Origin: Pisolithus tinctorius
Taxonomy: Eukaryota > Basidiomycota > Agaricomycetes > Boletales > Pisolithaceae
Reading direction: 5' to 3'
Assembly (NCBI GenBank): GCA_024663395.1
Contig: JANFAH010000003.1
Coordinates: 1 to 64,000 of the forward strand
DNA: 64,000 nucleotides
Shown here in pieces: positions 58,201 to 64,000 of this stretch (positions are counted from its first letter, which is position 1; each line of letters begins with the position of its first letter). Under the pieces are notes generated by a model. That model searched no databases. It worked only from the letters and a program-made list of their open reading frames with translations, and was not told the DNA's origin. A program made the position numbers and the translations under genes.

Positions 58201-58790
58201 ATGGGCTTGAGCCCTGCGTCGAGCGCGAAGAAGACGCATATCTATCGGAGAAGTGCATTGATATACGGGAACAGTTACCTACACCGAGCCCGTCGCCAAC
58301 TCCCTCGTCACCTCTGCTTCTCCCGGGTCCCTATGTGCATGTCCATGGTCAAGGGACAGAACTGGAACACGGAATCCGTGCAAGGACAATGCACGACAGC
58401 GATGGTGGACTGGACATTGACAGCGGGAGAGGCAAGCGTGGTTCGGGGTGGAACGCCTTGGGATGGTTCGGAGATGCAATCCCTGAATCCGTAGAAGAGA
58501 TGGAGGAGGAAGTCGGATTATCTTCAAACAATTTCGGCTCCATGACGAGGGAGACGAGGGAACAATTACCACTGCGAGCCACAACAACCTATCCCGCGAC
58601 ACCTGAGCACGGACAGTACAGCGACGGTCGCATCCACAACGACCGAGACTACAATCTACTACAGTGCGCGGTCAAGTTGGTTCGTAGCACAGTAATGCTT
58701 TTTTATGTCCCCTGCATGCTCATTTTTGGTATTCTCTCAAGCTACTCTCGCCATTCCCCTCTCAACACGGATTTTTTGCGCCTCATCTGA
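55235..58790 (+). pseudogene. Long Ser/Pro-rich disordered protein, reading frame broken several times
   Basis: The start MTSTTACTPPRRSTLSIKEF leads into Ser/Pro-rich coding. Two introns look real: one after HYEPNGP (splicing to DMSNEQKTSGPCRYIGGLQ at 55624) and one after KLQPQGQ (splicing to MQQIQGRAQSPSRSPSK near 56812). The best protein-like reading changes frame near 55450, 55880, 57600 and 58060-58180. Features are a PPLLPGPPPSGPLPAVPAV segment, a GVGIGAVIGG stretch, a Lys/Arg/Asp-rich region (DKDKERDRDKNK), a repeated DWTLxxPL motif and an acidic tail. No enzymatic domain was seen. It could be a regulatory or scaffold protein. Whether the frame changes are biological is open. Confidence 0.5.
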
Positions 58791-59359
58791 ACCCGCTATT
58801 ATCATATCCACTTCGCCCCTCTACTGCATCATATAACTTATGTTAAATCCTGGTACCACACACGTACATAATATCCCTCCATATGTAGATGCCAACCCCT
58901 ATGTCTTTATCTCCCATATGTTTTTGGTGTGCTGCATCGCTTGTGCACCTTCATCATTGGTCTCGCGGCGGGACTTGCAGCGTCTCTCTGCCTCTACATA
59001 TACCTTACCACTCGCTTGAATTTTGTACTTATCGCCTTTGCTGTGGATCCCTGTAATTGGATGATGGTCAGACATTTTTACTCACCGACTGCAGTAGATG
59101 CCATGCAGACAGGATGATTACGACGCGCGTCGTTCTTCCGTTGTCACATTCTACAGTCGATGCGCGATGATAGTGATACAATCTGAGGCGTCGCATTGGA
59201 ATACCACGTTACTCCATACGGTCCCAACGTGCAACCTCACGTCAGAACCTGTTACGCTTTCTCTGTTGTTTAGCCGCCGCCGCAGCCTCCGATGGTCCAC
59301 GGCTTACAAATAGTCTGTCAGCAAGAATGAACGTGAACAAAGTCACTTAACTTCCACAC
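58791..59359. other. Convergent intergenic region
   Basis: About 570 nt between a plus-strand and a minus-strand gene end. A short frame at 58929-59117 encodes a hydrophobic stretch but has no supporting context. Confidence 0.4.
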
Positions 59360-60371
59360 TCACCCTCTGTTCCTTATCTTCACGTTACCTTCCGCTGGTG
59401 GATCGTCGATGTCCATGCTATCTCCCGCGCCACTTCCACCAGTGGGATACGATCCGGCTTTACGATTCGATTGTTTAGATTCCTTAGGCGTTCTTGGACT
59501 TCTTTCAGATTAGCCACGCAAAGTTCTTCGTGTAGCTCGATTTCGCTCCGTACAAATTTATCATGCTCGGCGATTTCGACAAGCTTCTTGTCCAAAGCTT
59601 CGAGTACACATGCTGTCGTACTCGCCCTATTGAGCGCATTCCATCAAACCGTTGTCACCAACCATTGGAAGGGGAAACGGGACTTGAAAAGAGACAAATA
59701 GTGCAGAAAACATACCAATTCTGAAGGGCTGCGAGGACCTTTTCAAGTTGTCCAGGTTCTAGGTCTCGGCCCATCGTATACTCGATCTCGAGTGTTGTTC
59801 CTTTGATCGAACTTGCCACGGAGGATGTCTAAGTAGATTGCGTCGATGATCAGATCTTCGAGCTCGCGGATCGTAGGCATTTGCAATTCTTCAAGAAGCA
59901 GCGAGTACGGGAGTATCTGCAGCCATAAATACATGTGCGCTCCAGAGAAATGAAGTGATGTGAATGCACGAACCCGACGTTCGGTCGCTAGAGATACTAT
60001 CGAAAGGTATTTCAATTTGGTGATTTGTGCAGCGTTTAGTGGTGGGAAGGAGTTTTTGTTCTCTGCAGTAGAACCTCAGCAGTCTGATGGGCATACTGAC
60101 AAAGAATGTCTATCATCTTACCCAAGTAATACCTGTACGTGCGATAAGAGAAGAGTTGCAGCAGTGAATATAGGGCGCGTATTGTTCGCTCATGGACAGC
60201 TAATGACGCCACGTTAAGGACCCACATGTGGTTTGCAAGATGGAAAGAATAAAGACTTACCTCCTGGATGTTTGGCATGTCTAAGAGTTCGGCGAAGACG
60301 AATACGCCGGGGGCAGCGGTGGCGTCTTGAATGAGCTTTGCAGCTGCAGCACCTTTGGCCGACTTGGACAT
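59360..60371 (-). pseudogene. COP9 signalosome subunit 7 (PCI domain) with frameshifts
   Basis: Leftward: LEPFLLMSKSAKGAAAAKLI, QDATAAPGVFVFAELLDMP, SLLQLFSYRTY, PPLNAAQITKLKYLSIVSLA, ILPYSLLLEELQMPTIRELE, DLIIDAIYLDILRGKFDQ, YTMGRDLEPGQLEKVLAALQ and a C-terminal coiled coil (EIELHEELCVANLKEVQERL). This is the CSN7 PCI domain plus tail. The complex removes Nedd8 from cullins. Introns are well placed. Frame jumps occur near 60175 (between EQYA and LYSLL), 59791 (before LEIEY) and 59468 (before the MDIDDPP tail). The true start lies just upstream of 60371 and was not resolved; only the internal Met of MSKSAKG is available in frame. Because CSN7 is normally single-copy, sequence errors are a serious alternative to decay. 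Confidence 0.8.
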
Positions 60372-61126
60372 AAGCAAGAATGGCTCCAGCCTTGCTTGCG
60401 AAGTTGGCACCCAACTCCATATTGTCGATGTGGTATGTATGGAGGAGGCTGACTCGGTGTTGAGACAAACAAGGCAACACCGTCAACTACGATGTATGTA
60501 CTTACATACCGCTAATCATGCGCCTCGTTCTCGTAATGTGTACACAAGGCCTAACCAAACTGAGGGCAACCAACTAGGCGAGAGCATGTCCCTGGCAGGC
60601 GCCCATGATAGCTCCTCTTTATCGTCGAACCGCACTATATCGTCCACTTCGACGGAATCCTCGTTTCTGAATGGCTCGCCAACATCCTAAGAAACGTCAT
60701 CTCTCCGAATTTGAGAAGTCACGTCCCACTCTAAGCTTTCCTCAGTACGCCAATTCATTCTTTCGACAGGCGGTTTATTGACAGCGAGAATCGGCACCAG
60801 GAACCATTGCAGGCGTCCCGGCAGATACTTCATCCACAGCTGAAACATCCGCTCTCGGATGACGCTTAGCGGGAGGAGGCGCTTCCTCCGAGATCAGCGA
60901 ATCACAGTCACCCAAATTCCGTCGCACCGGGTAGCTGGCAAAAGTGCAGGTGGTAGATCACTGGAGCACCAGGGCAACCCCAGGCACTTCCATCTAAAGA
61001 TGTATGTGATCTGCTTTCTCTGGCGAAAGTGTCTAATCAAGTCCTGATGGACAGAATAAAATAGGGTCCGGCGAGCAGAACTAGGACCTACTCGGGCTTC
61101 CATGCGCTGGGCGAGTACTTAACAAT
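60372..61126. other. Divergent intergenic region
   Basis: About 750 nt between CSN7 (-) and the NACHT gene (+); it should contain both promoters and the first CSN7 exon. No other gene was seen. Confidence 0.4.
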
Positions 61127-64000
61127 ATGGACCCCTTATCACGTCCCGGCAATCGTGCTGTCAACGTTGTCACCGATGCCAGCACTGCATTCACCGATAT
61201 TCAAAACTTCACCAATTCATATCTCAAATCTTTCCAAGTTTTCAGTGAAGTCGTCACACTCTTTCCACGGTATTTATTTCCATCTTCAGTTCGTTCAATC
61301 CAGTATGATGGAGTCCATGCCCTAGGTCCACCCTTATGCCCAGATCGCGCTGGGAATCTTGACGGCTGCTTCTCAGGTGCGCCCCAGCCTTATATCCATT
61401 TGTCATCTCATGCGGTGGTTTGTAGTTGCTCATGAAACAAGTGAATCTGGACAAGGCGGTATCCGTCTCCTGAAAACGATCCAAAGTGTCTACGAATTTC
61501 TTATCGAAGAAGATACCATCAACAATATCGATAATATGAAGGAGACTCTTGCGAAGATTGCAATGGTGATAAGCGACTCTGCGCATTTCATTAAAGACTA
61601 TTCAGAAACAAGAGTTTCTGTGAGTCTGTTGGAACCATCCGGCTCAACATAGTATTAATGCCATTCATTCTCAGGGAAAAGGACAGGAAAAAATATCCGT
61701 TCCAAAACGCAGACCATCGTCGACGACTACACTACCACCCTAAATGATTTAATGCAACATTACCGCGACCGTGCGTCCAGAGACATTCAGATCAATGTGT
61801 ACCGCGTGTTGGAGGACCTGAACCTCGAAGGCATGGCCTACGCTGGTGGTGCGGGCCTTGACACAACCAAGACATGCCTCGAAGGCACGAGGACAGAGAT
61901 TTTACGGCACATCATTGACTGGATCACCGACTCTCGTGTCGGCACCCCTCGTATCATGTGGCTTCAGGGCCAGGCTGGAAGAGGGAAATCGGCCATCGCA
62001 CATACGATTGCCGCCTGGATCAAGGACGCGGGCGGACTCGGTTCCTGCTTTTGCTTCGCCCGTGACAGGCTGGCCGAACACCGCGAAGAGAAGATTCTGA
62101 CGACCATTGCTCGTGATCTGGCAGACCGCGACCCGGCGTTTCGGCGGGCGCTGGCTGATGTCGTTTCAAAGGATCACTCTCTCAAAACCACGCGAGATGT
62201 AATGCAGCAGTGGCAGCGACTCATCTTGGAACCATTGTCCAAGGTTAATGGGCAAATTGTTGGGAAAGTAGTCGTGGTAATTGATGCGTTGGACGAAAGC
62301 GGGCCGGACGCATCAAGGAGTCGTCCTCTCCCTTCTCACATCATGGGAAGCGGCCCATCTGGCCACTAATTTCCGCATTCTTTTGACCTCCAGACTGTTG
62401 CCGGATATCGAAGAGGCCTTAAGCAGTTGCCAACATGTGACAGTAACGTCCCTGGATGACGTTCCCCTAGAATCTGCTGAGCACGACATTCATCTATTCG
62501 TTTCTAATGAACTCCGCCACCACCACCTCGGCGGCGTCATTGGACCCAAGGAGATAGATCAGATCACTCAGAGGTCAAACGGCCTGTTTGAATGGGCACG
62601 GTTGGCTTGTGAGTTCATCAAACGGAAAAGGGCTGGTCGAACTCTAAGGGAACGCTTCGACGATGTAATTGCTCTGGGAACTGGAGAGGGAGGGACCCTT
62701 TTGGACAAAACCTATACCACAATACTGGAGAGTGCCATACCACCGACAGACCGCATGTCCCTGGATCGGTACCATTCAGTGATGCAACAGATACTGACAA
62801 CGTTAACACCCCTGCCTATGTCGACATTGCAGCTCATGCGCAAACACTTTCCCAATAAGAAGGACCATTACGATCTTGCTGTCATCCTGGAATTCATGGC
62901 ACCAGTGTTGGGTGGGATTGCGGATTCCTCTCCTGTTCGCCCTCTCCACGCATCTTTTTACGACTTCCTGACGGATCAGTCACGGAGTGGGGACTACTTC
63001 ATCAACATCTCTGGGGCATATGACCTAGCCTTCGCCTCGCTGCAGATTCTGTGTAAGGAGCTGCAATTCAACATTTGCAGATTAGAAAGCTCCTACTTGA
63101 GCAACTCTGAAGTCCCTGATTTACAAGATAGAATAACCAAGTACATTCCACTCCATCTATCCTATTCGTGCCAATTTTGGGGTCAACACCTGCGGAAGAC
63201 TGCCTTTCACTCAGTTCTTGCGGAGTTGGTGAGCACTGTTGTGGGGAGTGAAAAGATTCTTTTCTGGCTGGAGACTTTGAGTATCATTGGTGTATTAGGA
63301 AAAGCTGTGGATCTCCTTGTCCACACTGCTACATGGCTCCTGGTGAGTACTCTACACTTGGATTTAACATACCCTAACATGATGTCAGAAGGACCAAGCA
63401 GGGTTTGAGGATGCATTAGAAATGGTGCAAGATGGAATCAAGTTTGTTCACAACTTTGGCAGTGCAATCTCACACAGTGCCCCACATCTTTACATATCTG
63501 CATTGCCATTCACTCCTTCAAACACAAGACTCTCAAAAATGCTCACACCAAAATTCCATCACCTTGTAGGAGTGCCTGTAGGAGGACACAAGGAGTGGGC
63601 AGCTTCTCAGTTAGTCTTAGAGGGGCATGCCAGGGCAGTCACTTCAGTTGCATTCTCCCCTGATGGAAAGAGGATTGTGTCAGGGTCATCTGACAAGTCT
63701 GTGAGGGTTTGGGATGTTGAAAGAGGTGTGCAGATTGGGATTCCTCTTGAGGGACATACAGATTGGGTGCAGTCAGTTGCATTCTCACCTGATGGCAAGA
63801 GGATTGTATCAGGGTCACATGACAAGACTGTGAGGGTGTGGGATGCTGAAAGAGGTGTACAGATTGGCAACCAACTTGAGGGACATGCTGGTATAGTCTG
63901 GTCAGTGGCATTTTCTTGTGATGGGAAGAGGATTGTCTCAGGATCAGAAGATGAAACAATTAGGGTCTGGGAGGCTGAGAGAGGCATGCAAATTGGCTGC
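61127..64000 (+). CDS. NACHT-WD40 STAND (NLR-like) protein, truncated by window end
   Basis: The N-terminal helical region starts MDPLSRPGNRAVNVVTD and includes HPYAQIALGILTAASQ and KTIQSVYEFLIEEDTINNID. The NACHT ATPase has Walker A (GQAGRGKSAIAH) and Walker B (VVVVIDALDES), then LATNFRILLTSRLLPDIEEA as sensor region. A helical arm ends in PVRPLHASFYDFLTD. After an intron (63343-63388) come WD40 repeats with an exact 129-nt (43-aa) period: SVAFSPDGKRIVSGSSDKSV, RVWDVERGVQIG. Three are present when the window stops. Such STAND proteins are ATP-driven switches implicated in fungal non-self recognition and programmed cell death. Frame breaks near 61467 and 62319 disrupt the reading, so the gene may be non-functional or mis-sequenced. 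Confidence 0.8.
63626..64000 (+). repeat. WD40-coding tandem repeat, 129-bp period
   Basis: Units beginning near 63620, 63749 and 63878 share most bases. No CpG occurs in any of them, and all Arg codons are AGA or AGG. Confidence 0.85.

Overview
The window is nuclear DNA of a filamentous basidiomycete, most likely an Agaricomycete. The evidence is dense short GT-AG introns (about 50-70 nt), genes on both strands, an intron-bearing tRNA-Pro, a multi-exon P450, an F-box protein, a NACHT-WD40 STAND protein, a chromovirus-type Ty3/gypsy element, and repeats that have lost most of their CpG. The species cannot be named from sequence alone.

Region 1 (1-31 kb) is ordinary gene space. In order it holds an unknown protein (-), tRNA-Pro(CGG) (+), an adenosine-deaminase-like protein (-), Mediator subunit MED21 (-), a complete 11-exon cytochrome P450 (-), a secreted GH13 amylase whose catalytic nucleophile is Ser instead of Asp (+), an F-box-like protein (+), a phosducin-like protein whose first coding exon is only ATG (+), a siderophore-type MFS transporter (+), a DUF3429 membrane protein with a frameshift (+), a probable GPI-anchored or secreted protein (+) and two Ser/Pro-rich disordered proteins (-). 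Several spliced models close exactly in frame (ADA-like 444 aa, MED21 152 aa, P450 509 aa, amylase 519 aa, F-box 499 aa, phosducin-like 353 aa).

Region 2 (32-38.7 kb) holds a HAM1-like/DUF4449 gene (+), a small secreted protein (-) and an extended SDR reductase (-). All three carry 1-2 nt frameshifts, and the first has at least eleven in two clusters.

Region 3 (about 38.8-54.65 kb) is a CpG-poor repeat island with nested insertions. An old gene-like ORF (possibly OrsD/DUF3505-like) is split at TA by a 2.48-kb pogo-like DNA transposon and again at TA by a long-inverted-repeat element. The right arm of that element was later hit by a young chromovirus (48204-54037) with two LTRs, a 5-bp duplication, intact gag and pol, a candidate -1 slippery heptamer joining them, and a self-priming (Tf1/sushi-type) primer binding site.

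Region 4 (55-64 kb) holds a long Ser/Pro-rich protein (+), COP9 signalosome subunit 7 (-) and the start of a NACHT-WD40 gene (+) that runs off the window. All three contain frameshifts. The WD40 part of the last gene has no CpG at all for about 780 nt, while its NACHT part has normal CpG.
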